Below the pieces are notes generated by a model. The model ran no database searches. It saw nothing but the letters and a program-made list of their open reading frames with translations, and was not told the DNA's origin. Both the position numbers and the translations under genes were made by a program. Shown piece after piece: positions 35,031 through 46,434 of a stretch of 51,417 nucleotides of DNA (its first letter is position 1; every line of letters begins with the position of its first letter). The DNA is from Trichinella spiralis. Lineage: Eukaryota; Nematoda; Enoplea; Trichinellida; Trichinellidae. The stretch covers positions 7,261,227 to 7,312,643 of the forward strand of contig CM012955.1 of NCBI GenBank assembly GCA_000181795.3, in the 5' to 3' direction.

Positions 35031-35857
35031 TCAGTCGTCCTTGTCCACTGCGCCGTGCTTCAGCATGCGAGCAAATTCGACGTAATTGAAAAAGTTGTTC
35101 TTTATTGGCGCATCTTTGAACAGTTCATCCACTTGTTCATTGGTATAGCGATCGCCCATCGTTGTCAAAAGTTCTCGCAAATATTCCTCTTTGATATATC
35201 CTAAAAACTCAATTTGGAATGCAACGCAAAAATGGCCTCAACACATTCTCAACATCCCATTTTATACCTGTGCCTTCTTCGTCAAAACACTGAAATGCAT
35301 TTCGAATAACTTCTTCCGGATCTGTGCCTGTCATCTTTTCTCCGAACAACGTTAAAAATACTGTGAAATTTATTGTACCTGGAGATTCATTAATCATACT
35401 ATCCAAAACATCATCACTCACGTCTTTGCCTGCAATTTAAAATTCCTGTAAACATACACTTCGTAATTTAAAATGCTGTGCTTTTCAACACAAGATATGT
35501 GCAAATTTGGAACTTTTCAAAGGCATTCTACAAAACTGATATAATTTGAAAACTGCATGCTGTTGCAAGAGAGACAATTCAACTGAGAATATTAAACAAT
35601 ACCAGCTGATTTTCATTTTCACATATTCACGGATATTTAAAAAGCCAGAAACAAAAAAAACAAAACATTTTACCTAGAGAAGCAAACATATCGTGCAAAT
35701 CCTCTTTATCGATAAAGCCATCTCGATTTTGGTCGATCATATTGAAGGCTTCTTTGAATTCTTGTATTTGGGCCTGGCTGAACATAGCAAAAATGTTGCT
35801 AGTAGCCCTTTGGAACCGTTTACGGTTAAGGCCTTTCCTATTCACTCTTGAAGCCAT
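35031..35857 (-). CDS. mlc-4: Non-muscle myosin regulatory light chain
   Basis: The regulatory light chain binds the neck of non-muscle myosin II and switches contractility when phosphorylated, in cytokinesis and embryonic elongation. Three exons (35857-35674, 35429-35268, 35200-35031) give 171 aa, the usual length. The basic N-terminal arm carries the kinase target [11 protein letters not shown], with the phosphorylatable Thr19/Ser20 conserved. EF-hand 1 has an intact metal-binding loop at 42-53 ([12 protein letters not shown]). Later diagnostic blocks are [55 protein letters not shown] and [11 protein letters not shown]. The match to C. elegans MLC-4 and vertebrate MYL9/MYL12 is close throughout. 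The ATG at 35857 is chosen because the frame starts MASR as in orthologues. A TTTTGTTGACAG acceptor lies about 35 bases upstream. Confidence 0.95.
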
Positions 35858-36265
35858 TCCTTGTTGCAAACAATCACCACTGACAAACTGCTGTCAACAA
35901 AACAATTTGATCAAAGAGCATACTGTAATATAAGTTGACGATCACGTTTATTCTACAGACTACGGTATTCTAACCTTCCCGTTGACATGAGGCAGCAGTA
36001 TGAAAAAAGAAATCCACCATGTTCAAAAGCTTTGTTTTTCGGTGCTATAGATTATAATTTTGAAATAAATAATTATTTTACACGCCTTTCAATGCCAAAA
36101 ATGTATTTCATTTTGAAATTTTCAATTTATTTGAAAAAAACATAAACTTTTCCCATCTCAACCAACTGGTTGATAAAACATGAAGCACAAGGGTAACAAA
36201 TTTTGAAATTCTAATAACTACAGCAAACGTAGACTTCTTCTCTTCGTCGTTTTGAAACTGGCGCA
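35858..36265. other. Spacer between uS9m and mlc-4 genes
   Basis: About 410 bp between the uS9m stop and the mlc-4 start, same strand. It has a T-rich acceptor (TTTTGTTGACAG, minus strand, ending near 35893) that could receive a spliced leader. No U-rich intercistronic element is certain. Confidence 0.4.
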
Positions 36266-38560
36266 TCAACGCTTTGTCCTTAAAATAATAAAATTTTTAA
36301 AAATGAAATTATGTTGATTTTCTAATTAGTAAACATTCAATTTTGAAATATTAAATACAAATTCTACATACCACGTCCATTTTTTACGTGCACCAGGTTG
36401 GGCAACTTTCTTTCTTTCATGCCTTCGTCTGTCCCAAGTCAGTAAACCATCTAAAGTTCAAGTTATAAAATTTTTATAACCATTACTTAATTTCTTTTTA
36501 TTACATCTTAGGTGATAATAAGAAAATTTAATAGCACTTTCTTCTTGTAAAAATAAGATATTCTAGCAATGCATGAAATAAGCAAAGCCGTACATACTTA
36601 AACGAAGTTTCATTTTAGTTTCTTCGCTCACAAAAGCGCACAAAGCTAACGCGATTCCGTGTCTTACTGCTCCTGCTTTAGTACTTTCACCACCACCTGT
36701 AGTCTCTGCAATCACATCATACATTCCCAAACATTCTGCAGTCAGAAAAGGCGTCAACATCACAGCGCTAATTAAAAATTTTAAAATTAATTAAAAATTT
36801 GTATAAAAACTACAAGAAGATAAATAAATAAATATATACCGTGACTCCTGAGAAAAGAAATCACATAATTCCAAGTTATCAACGGAAAATTTTCCTGTTC
36901 CATTTGCATATAATTTCACAGTGGCACTATGTTTTCGTCGTTTCCCGACTGCAACAGCATATTTTCTGTTCCATTCATCATATAGTATCTAAAATAGTGA
37001 AAAAATAAAAATTTCGTCATAAAAAAATTTCAGTAATCAATTTTCAAACTTCTGGAGTGGAGACAGTTAATAAAGTAGTTGCTTCATCACACATCTTACG
37101 CCGGTATTTCATTATAAAATCTTTTTCCCGCAAACTGTAAGACTGATCTGTCAGATGATTCATGGCGCTCAAAAATCTCTCATACTTAAATAAAAATATA
37201 CTAAAATAAAAAGGGACGAAAGTGAAATAAATAAATACAAACTTGAACTTCAGAAACATTTTCAGACAGCATTGTTTGCAATTGTTCTCGCGAAATCCAT
37301 TGTGTTCCGGTAGTATCACTACAGTTAAAAAAATACTACTTCAACTTGATTACCTGATAATGCGGTGATGTACTTTTAAAAGCGTTTTACAAAGTATAAT
37401 AATGGCAGTATGCTTTCAAATAAATTAATCAGAACATCACTGAATCATTACATGAACGCCTGAACTGAAAACTATTTTAAAAAACCGAAATCTGTAAATT
37501 CCAGTGATTTACGATAATGATGTTAAATTGGCTTTATGCATTGCTTAAAGTATGCAATAATGCAGCTTAAATTCAAATAAAAACTGCCAAACCGTTACAA
37601 GACTGCCTTCATTTATTCCAAATGTTATATGACAAACATCTTACAAACGTGCTTCTTCTGATGAAAGCTTTCCTTGTCTCAGTTGAGTATCTTCATATCG
37701 CTGCAGCGCGTCTGTTTTCTCAGCACAATCCTAAAACATAATGAAAAAATAAAACTTTGAAAACGTAAAATTTTCGAAAAAAAATGTCAAAATTCATACA
37801 AACATAATTTGATAAAATGATGCATTCAACGTGTAGAACAAAAAGTGAAATGGACGACCATCTGTGTCAAATTCGGCACTTTTGATGCGAGGAAATAATT
37901 CATCAGGGTGCTAAAATTCGTAATTTCAATTCATGATAAATCAATAAAATAAAAAAATGAATCGCCTCACTTTCATAATTGGTCTAGATTTCAGTGAAAA
38001 TAAGCCGGATGGAAAAAGATATCTAATTGCATTCTATAAAAAGAATACAAATATACATAACGAAAATAAGCAAATAACAGGAAAAATTAAAAATATAAAG
38101 AAAAGAAAATTCAAAATTCCAGTGTATAATTTGTTGTTCGATTTTAAATGCTCACATCTATATCTTCTTTGGTAATTGCATCTGCGTCAAAACCCATCAT
38201 GTTTGCCAAATGACGTTTCCCAAGTTCATACTTTTCAATTTCAATGTCCATTTTGATTTCTAAATAACTTTTTTTTTAAATATAAAGCTCAAAATTTTTC
38301 AATTATACGAAAAATTATTTGAAACAACTTCGATCGGAGGCACTTTTCAAATAAGCTGCCATTGCTTTACTTATTTTAACAATTTTTCCAGAAGAAACAA
38401 AACTTTTCGATAAAGGCTGAATGTTTAGTTTATCTGGAAGTTCTTTCACGCCTTCACCAGCAACAGAATTTAGTCTTCTTGAAATCACCTTCAATCTAAC
38501 AGTCTTCACCACATATCTGTTCATCATTGTCATTGAAAAGTTACTGAATATGTAAATCAT
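36266..38560 (-). CDS. mrps-9: Mitochondrial small ribosomal subunit protein uS9m (MRPS9)
   Basis: uS9m is a core protein of the mitochondrial 28S ribosomal subunit whose C-terminal tail reaches the P-site tRNA. Ten exons in phase (38560-38329, 38259-38156, 37910-37800, 37730-37645, 37318-37243, 37184-37050, 36988-36840, 36767-36598, 36450-36372, 36278-36266) give about 384 aa. The N-terminus is basic and hydroxylated, a likely transit peptide. Residues about 80-250 form the mitochondrion-specific extension (HPDELFPRIKSAEFDTDGRP). The universal S9 fold is at about 255-384: VAVGKRRKHSATVKLY, TGKFSVDN, VIAETTGGGESTKAGAVRHG, IALAL, GLLTWDRRRHERKKVAQPGA and the end KKWTWTKR. The last coding exon is only 13 nt. 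The first ATG after the TTTTAG acceptor was chosen; an ATG nine codons inside is an alternative. Confidence 0.94.
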
Positions 38561-40048
38561 TTCTAAAACAGATATTAAAAATATTATTTAAATAGTTACA
38601 AAAATAATAAAAATTACTTTTAAATTATTGGCAATGCTTTAAAATTTATTAATTTATAAAAGACAGTAATACTAACAACAAGTACAAATGAATGAAAAAT
38701 AAATATATGAATAAATTAATAATTTTCGTAGAAAAATTTTCACAAGTTGAAAAAATCAGGCTTGTAAATTATTTTTTATATCGTCCACAACATATCATCT
38801 CAATAACTTATTTGAATTCTTTTTTTCAAAGAATATTCGCATATACTACGCGCATATAGCATGTCAGCTATTAGTATGTTTTTTTAATATTGCTGTAAAC
38901 AGTGACAAAAAGTACATATTTTGAATATCCAAATTCTTACTGTAGATTACTGTATGATAAAAATGATTGATTGATTGATTGACGATATGTGGAACAAAAG
39001 TAAATATTCATTTCCATCGATTGTGATTGATATTGTAATATTGTTACTGTTGAATCGGTTAACGTATAAAAGAACGAAGGTAAACTTGTAAGAGATTTAA
39101 AATACGGTTTACATAAAAAGAATTCTAGCGATGGCTGATTGAATCGAAGAGTTTTCACCTAGGAACAAACAGAATTGACTCGTTTTCCATATACAGAGTT
39201 GATACTGTATTAGTGAACGAGAATTGAACGTTAAGTCGACGAAACCGATTTGATTCATATCAGCGTTAAGCGAAAACGTTGATATTTTAAGCAGTTGACG
39301 AAATACTGTGATTTGATAGATAGTCGACTTACCACGAGCTGAATTGAACGATTTGAACGCGCGTAACCAGAGTTACTGCTTTGATAGTAGATCATCAGAG
39401 GAACCTGACGATTGTAGAAGAAGAAGATGGATTTTACAAATATGTTGGCAAAATATTAAAATTTCATGATAACAAGCGCTTCATATATTTGGAAATTTTT
39501 ATCTTGTCAATTATGGAAAATTTTAAAAGAAATTTAAACGATAACTTGACTTTCAGTTAAATCAGTAACATGAGTAGTTGAATTTGCAATGTTCTGTGGA
39601 AAATTATATTATATTGATTTCAACCACAACTGTATTTGCCTGAAAGCTTCATCCATTTCGAATGCTATATTTTGTTGCGCAGAACAAAAAGCAGAAATTC
39701 TTAAACGTGGGAATCTATTTTGAAGAGCAAAAGTTCAGTAAGTATATTGATTATGTACTATGGTTTGATTATCGTTTGAGTTGTATATATATAAGTTAAA
39801 GTTATATAAGTTTTGCTCAGTGTATCGCCTTTTTTCACTTGTTAAATCAGAAATGCATTATTGAAAAAAAACAGGGTCACTTGTTTTTTGAATACTTTAT
39901 CAATTTGAATATTTTAGTTTATGAATTTTTAAAATTTTGTTTAATAAACATCAAAATAATCCCAAGAATAAAGTAGGAAGAGAAATCTTTGCTTGAATGC
40001 AAAGTTGAATGTTAAAAGTGATGAATTAATTAAGAGAAGAGTTTCGTT
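38561..40048. other. Intergenic, nothing recognised
   Basis: About 1.5 kb of AT-rich DNA with a short TGAT repeat at 38963-38980. A denser non-AT patch at 39170-39420 has many GAA/CGA-like words but no usable frame or splice structure. Confidence 0.45.
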
Positions 40049-42018
40049 TCACGATAAAGATAAATTTTTGGACAATTTCGGAGGGGATTGAACGCATCGC
40101 ATTTTTGATGTACCCAGTGAGTTTGCCACTTTCATAGCGTAAATTTCACAAGTTAAAGAAAATAAACTTTGCAAATTATTTTTCATTTCTTCCACAACAG
40201 CTGGCCAGTCGGTGGTTTTCTCAGCGAATTCTTCATTTTTTGAATTCTTCTTTTCAACGAATATTTGCATATCTGAAAAAAATATATTTAAAATAATTGA
40301 TAGTAGGCGTGTATTTTTGTCGTTGCTTTGTTGTGTACAAGTAAGCATACCAGTATCAATGCCGAGTAGGGCATCCAAATCTGGTTGGTCATTGTCCGCT
40401 ATGCTTTTGTAAACTTTCACCAACTGTTCCGTCATTTTTCGACACTGCTTTATATCTTTGAAACATTTTTGAGGTAACAAATATTCTCCTTTTGTGTTGC
40501 CAAATTTTCCATCCTTGAAAATTTGTCAAAATTTTTAAAAATAGTAACGTGAATGAAAACTTCATCGTATTCAGAATCTCTTTTCAATACTTATAAATTA
40601 GCTAAAGTACCTATCGATCAAATGAATATGCTATTTACTGGTGAGCGTCTTAAATTGGAACATCCATAATTTAATAATAAAGATAGATAAATAAATTTGT
40701 AGGATAAAAATAGAATGATTACTTGAAATTAAAAATAGAAAAAAGTAAAAAAGCAAAAATTAAAAAATATTTCCCATAAATTGATAAAAATTATACTTGG
40801 AACGATTTGTCGGTGCACAGCTGCAATTCAGCGTCAAGAATCTTCAGTTCAGCTTTGAGTAGGTCGATTTCACTACGGGCGCTTTTCAATTCTTTGTAAT
40901 TTTCGTTCATTTTTTCTTTAAATTTCAATTTGAGCTGGTGATATCTGTCGGCCCAAAAATGCGGTTGTCCTTTAAGATCTGATCGACTATTTTTTCTGTT
41001 CAATTGAGAAAGTTGAAAGCCGTTTTTCTCTTCTGTTTGGTTCCATGTTTTCCTTTTCTCATTCCCATCATCATTATCTTTATCCGATTTGGTTGTTTCT
41101 TCTTTTTTTCCATTATGCTTATCATGTTGATCATCATTATCATCATCAACATCTTCTTCAACTTCTGCTTCGTGAATACTGTACGTACTTCGTTCTAGTT
41201 CTTGCTTCATCTCCAACGACTGCATGCAAGCAAGTAGACTATTTTTTTCCAAATTCATCAATCTCATTTGACTGTTCACTGTCGACAGTTGTCGTTCTTT
41301 GAGCTGCAATTGACAATACAAATCGTTCAATTCTTGTTCATGTATTCGGCAAACGTTTGCCAATTCTCGACGCAATGCACTGGAAAAAATTTTTTTTATT
41401 TAAACCAAAAAATAAATAAATAAAGCCATTTTTGCAATGCCATACCAAACCATCGCATCTTCACCATGTGCAGGTCTGTCGTATTCTGAATGAAACGGTG
41501 CACGGCACCAGGTGCCACGGACCGACGGATGTTGAACTGGGGGACGAGTTGAAGCTTGTCCATAATGCAAATCACCGTCCGCCTGTTTTGGAATCAACGA
41601 TTCCAAATAGCCAACTTTACTTTCGAGCAATTCCACCCGACGCTGAGCATCCAAACAACTGACACTGGCCGCGTGGACGACATTCGCTCCCGTCACGGGA
41701 TTCTGAAGCAGATATTTTATTTGTCAATTTTGAAGAATTTATTAAAATTTCATTTACATATGAAATCGAAGGTGGCGGCAATTCGAAGTTCAATCGATTG
41801 GACGAACCGTAGAAATTTTGCATTTGACAAAGTGAAGGCGTGCTAGCTGCAAGCCCGAAACGTAGTTCCGCTTTGTAAGCATCCGCAGCAGTGCTGACTG
41901 CAGGTATGCTGTTCATAAATGCGCAATTCAAACCATTTGACGAGCCGTAGTGGAATGGAAGCGACGGGCGTGGTACAACATGGGCAGTCGGTGGACCATC
42001 ACGACTCAAGGCACGCAT
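40049..42018 (-). CDS. Coiled-coil protein, function unknown
   Basis: I do not recognise this protein with confidence. Five exons (42018-41758, 41702-41446, 41379-40797, 40513-40351, 40272-40049) are in phase and give about 495 aa. The first 170 residues are Ser/Pro/Asn-rich and partly disordered, with a short helix QRRVELLESKVGYLESLIPK. Exon 3 is a long coiled coil (ELNDLYCQLQLKERQLSTVN, about residues 175-245), interrupted by a very acidic stretch (EVEEDVDDDNDDQHD), then a second coiled coil (YHQLKLKFKEKMNENYKELK). The C-terminal part has QCRKMTEQLVKVYKSIADND, then QPDLDALLGI, and a helical tail. Coiled coils plus a disordered N-terminus would suit a centrosomal or cytoskeletal scaffold; a Cep85-like protein is one idea but I cannot confirm it. 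The frame stays open 5' of the ATG to an ACAACAG acceptor. Confidence 0.8.
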
Positions 42019-42077
42019 CGAATTCTCTGCAAACCAACACTTCTGTTGTAGCAGAAAATAAAAGAAATTAACGAACA

Positions 42078-42293
42078 ATGTATTATTATGTACAAGTGGA
42101 ATTGGAGAGAACAAATCTCACGGTGAATAACACCACTGAAATTTCCAATGCTGTATTCCAATCAAAAAATTCTCACATTTTAAATATTGGAAAATTTGGC
42201 AACAAGAATATCGATGATTATTGGTACAATGAGGAATTTGTTAAGGAAAAATCCAATCGCACGATGATGATTGTACCGGAAAAAAGCAGATGA
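42078..42293 (+). CDS. Possible small ORF (71 aa) opposite the coiled-coil gene 5' end
   Basis: An intact ATG-to-TGA frame reading VELERTNLTVNNTTEISNAV, then FGNKNIDDYWYNEEFVKEKS. It has two N-glycosylation-type NxT/S motifs but no signal peptide or membrane segment, and no recognised family. The composition looks more protein-like than most chance frames nearby. It overlaps the probable promoter of the minus-strand coiled-coil gene and has no clear splice sites. It could be an exon, a small protein or chance. Confidence 0.22.
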   Translation: MYYYVQVELERTNLTVNNTTEISNAVFQSKNSHILNIGKFGNKNIDDYWYNEEFVKEKSNRTMMIVPEKSR

Positions 42294-44202
42294 CAACCGA
42301 ATATGCAATTTAAGTTGTCTTTTTTGAAAAAATTGAAAAATTCAGTCACTTTTATGACAATGACACTTTTAATCAAAAATTTCCCCTCATAGAATGCTGT
42401 TGAAAAAATCGAACACGCCTACATCGCTTTAAAATTAAGTAACATCCAGAGAAGCTGAAAATAAGATTCGAGAAACAAATTGATCGGTTTCAATCAAATA
42501 AATGGTCATTTCAATGATTCGCGATTTATTGTTGTAAACAAGCAATCGAATTTGTGAAACTAATCCACTCGTCGGTTGGTTTAAGGTCGACCAATCGACA
42601 GACTTGGTAACGTTTTTTAAAATCAGTTGTATAAGCAGTTGAGCTTAATAAACACAAATAAAAATGAACAGAGTTGAAAATTTGCAAAAAATTTCAATTT
42701 CGGCCCTCTTCCGCTGCGCATTGCTTCACCGCAAACGCGTCATTTATTTATTGATTGATTTCAAATCTTCAATCTCCGAGTAAACAATTTTCTGTCTTAA
42801 TGATGATCATTGAAATTCAAAATCAGTTGCATTCTATTTTCTTTTTCAACGGCAAAAAATCACCACGTAGCGAATTGAATGAATTTCGAAATTATGAAAA
42901 AATAGTTTTAATTGAAAAAAAAAAGAAATTTCTCTTCTCCTCAAATTTGCTCACATTCTTTTTTTGTTCAAATTTATTCCAATTTTACGCAAAATATTTT
43001 CATTTTAAAATTTAAATATTCAAAAAAAAATACACTACCAAATTGTAAATGGGAATTGTTGAAACAAGAAAATGCAAAGATGAAGCGAACTGATTACAAG
43101 CATGTCGACATAAATAAATAATCAAAACAACAAACATTATTGCATTTTTAAATGCTGAGAAAATTTATGATCGAATTTTCAATAAGAACAACGAACAAGC
43201 AAAGTTCATTGTGAAACGGACTATTTATATTCATATTTAAAAATTTGTTCCTTTTTAGATGGTTGACTTGTGAAATTGTTTGAAATGAAATATTTTTTTT
43301 ATTATAATAAATTTTGAAAGCAATAATAATTAAATGAATTGTAAATAAAATAAAATAAGTGCAAACGTAAAAGTTGAATAATATAAATGATGTATTTATT
43401 TTGGATGAAAAAGTCTCAAAAATGTTGTTGAAATAAGCATAACGTCATTGCAGAAATGAAATTGTAATAAAATATAATTATGAAAATATGAATTTTTCAT
43501 TAATAAAAAGAAAAAAAAAGAAAATGAATATATTGGGAAAACGAGGGGAGGGAGGGATTAAAGAAAAATCTTACTGGCTTGTTGGATGTCGCCGACCAAC
43601 GGCAACGACCTTTGAGGGCGTAAATTTCGTTTTGAAGTCTCGTGATGAATTGGAAATTTTGCTTCTTTTCGTTCTTTAGATTTCACTGATGCCACTGTTG
43701 ATCGCATAGAAAACGCTGATCAATTTTCTGCACACATTGTTATGCTGATGTCAGTCAACAACAACACCAATTCATACTTCTTCTATATGTTAATATTTTT
43801 TTAATTTGAAAAATGAATAAAACGAAATCAATAAACAAAACCAACACGTACATTTTATTATCAATCAATCAATCAATCAAAATTATTCGTATGATTTTTA
43901 TTTTTATTGCTTCAAAATGCATATATCATTCATTCATCCATTCATTCACTTGTATTCTTTAATGTCAGTTGCTTTTGTTTCCGGGTTTAAAGCATCAGCT
44001 CAGAAATGAACTCGTTGCTTTGCTAAACAACAATTTTTAAGCAATACTAGCATAGCAGCAGCAGCAGCAGCATCGTTCAACGAATATTTTCCTCGAACAG
44101 CTGCGCATATTGACAAGAAGCGGCATCGCATGTGCACCAACGTGCCAAATGAGTGAATAATAAAAATGGACAACGATCGAAGACGGAAAGGAAAATTCGA
44201 CC

Positions 44203-44233
44203 CTCATCTCATCTCATCTCATCTCATCATCAT
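44203..44233. repeat. (CTCAT)n microsatellite
   Basis: About five CTCAT pentamers run into CAT trinucleotides. Confidence 0.9.
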
Positions 44234-46409
44234 CTACAATTCTATTTCCATTTTGTTTCCTATTTTTTCCGACTGACTGAATAATTTTTATCTTTTTTTT
44301 TTCAACATCTGCACAACTGATTTTATTTTAATTTGATTATTCTGCATTTGAAAAAAACGACTAAAATAAGAATGTTCCTTCTTAAGAAATGGTACAAAAT
44401 GATAATAGCCTCATAAATTGCAAAAGATGCCATGAAATTCATGACTTTTTGATTTTAATCCATACTGTACTTTAATTTTTAATATGAATCCAATTTTCAG
44501 GTTAAACGATTTTTTTTTCCAACAAAGTGGTTTGATAATAATAATAATAAAGTCAGCGACCTCCGTATATTCAAAATCGGGGATTTTTTGATTTTCGGAA
44601 ATTTCAGAAATTTTGATTAAAAAAAATTTTTTTTTGCAATTTTCGAAACTTTGGAATTTTTTTCTCAACAATTACGCATTTATCTTAGATGAAATTTTGG
44701 AATCACCATTTATTTATAATGAAAATGTTTTCCATTTTCTTCTGCATTAAAAAAATACAACTTTTTCTTTTGGTGATCACTGTGCCTTTTATTATTGCAT
44801 TTCAATAGGTTAATAGTATTTGATATAGGACTCAATTTTACGTCGATTGATGCATCTCGCTCAAGTTTCATACCAATTATACGGTTTACAAAGCTTGAAA
44901 TTTGGTTATGGTTCATTTGAAAAGATTGTATCTCAAAATATTGTAAATTTCATCAAGTGATTTATATATCGAAATATATAAATTCTGGAGAGACTGTCTG
45001 TTATCTAACAGTATAATTCTCTTGCATTTTTATTTTTTATTTTAATTGCATGACATTTTCATTTATTCGGATATAAGGTAGTTGTAATTTTCACTATTTA
45101 TATTTTTTCTTATACGTTTCTACATGAATTTCTTTATCCGGTTCTTATTTATTTATCGATCGATATCTTAGAAATAATAGAAATGTGATAATGAAAGTTT
45201 CTTATATTCATTCATTATTACCTGCTTTTGTTTTATTTATGCTGTACGTCAGAAAACGCATGCAATTCACTGTAGTGTGGGAAAAGCATTACCACTAAAG
45301 TGTTGAATATGTACGCGGAACAGTTTGTTAGCTTTTTGCTATATTTTCACATCCATGTGCAGGTATGGTTTGTTTGCTGCAGTTTTTTTATTATTAATAT
45401 TGTGAACTTTCTGGTGCAATTATTCTATATAATATATTTCCTGCAACTTATATTTGTTATCAGTGATCAGTAAATATATTTTGAATAGTTTCTATTATAC
45501 AAGTTATTGACTACTGAATAATAAATTGAAATAAACGACTTCTTGAAAGATTGTTCAATCAAACTTGGGCAGTGTCTCGATAATGTGCCAATTTTTATGA
45601 GACATCTTTCTGCTTATTTGCTTTTAATTAAAGATCATCACTGTTATCTTTATTTAAAGTAATAAAATATAGTCGTAGTATTTGTAAAACAGAAATTACA
45701 TGCAAATTTTTATTCAATTGCAATGAGATTGCTGAATTCAGTTGTGACGGTTGTTGGTGGGCAGTTTGCACAATGCCGTTTGCTCAATGATAACTGAAGA
45801 ATAATGATTCGTGACTGTTTTTCTATATCATGACATTATTTATTTAAATTAATTTATCCACGTTTGAAAATGCCGAGTAGAAGATGAGATGTATGAATTT
45901 ATGAGCAGTGTGAGAACTGGGATACGTTGGATAACCAGATTTTGTTCAGTTAAGCTGTTAATTAGTGAAACTTAATTTAGCAATTCTTGAGTGTATAATT
46001 TGATTAAACTGGCGCTACAAGTTATCAAGCACTTAATGCAAATGATCATTAATTAGTGAAGTCTAGAAGTCTAGAAGTAGTGAAGCTCATTATTTTAATG
46101 AATTGAATGGTTTTCTGCACTTGAACATTTTCATGTACCGTGCTTTGTCGAGTTGAGAATAGGCTTCATTTGAGGAAAGCAAAATGATTGAATAATTTTT
46201 CGATCATTTATAAGGCCAATAATAACAATTATTGAGTTGTAGCAGCCTTTCTTGCTCTACTATATAGTAATGTATGTGGTCGTGAAAGCAATCAAAAAGG
46301 AGATCCAGGTCAAAAGGAAGAAAATGGGACAGGTGCCAATACCAGATTGATTTTTTACGTTAGCTGATTTGAATTCAAAAACCCGCGTCGAATTAGCGGT
46401 ACAATCATT

Positions 46410-46434
46410 AATATATATATATATATGTATATAT
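46410..46434. repeat. (TA)n tract
   Basis: A TA run with one G interruption. Confidence 0.85.
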
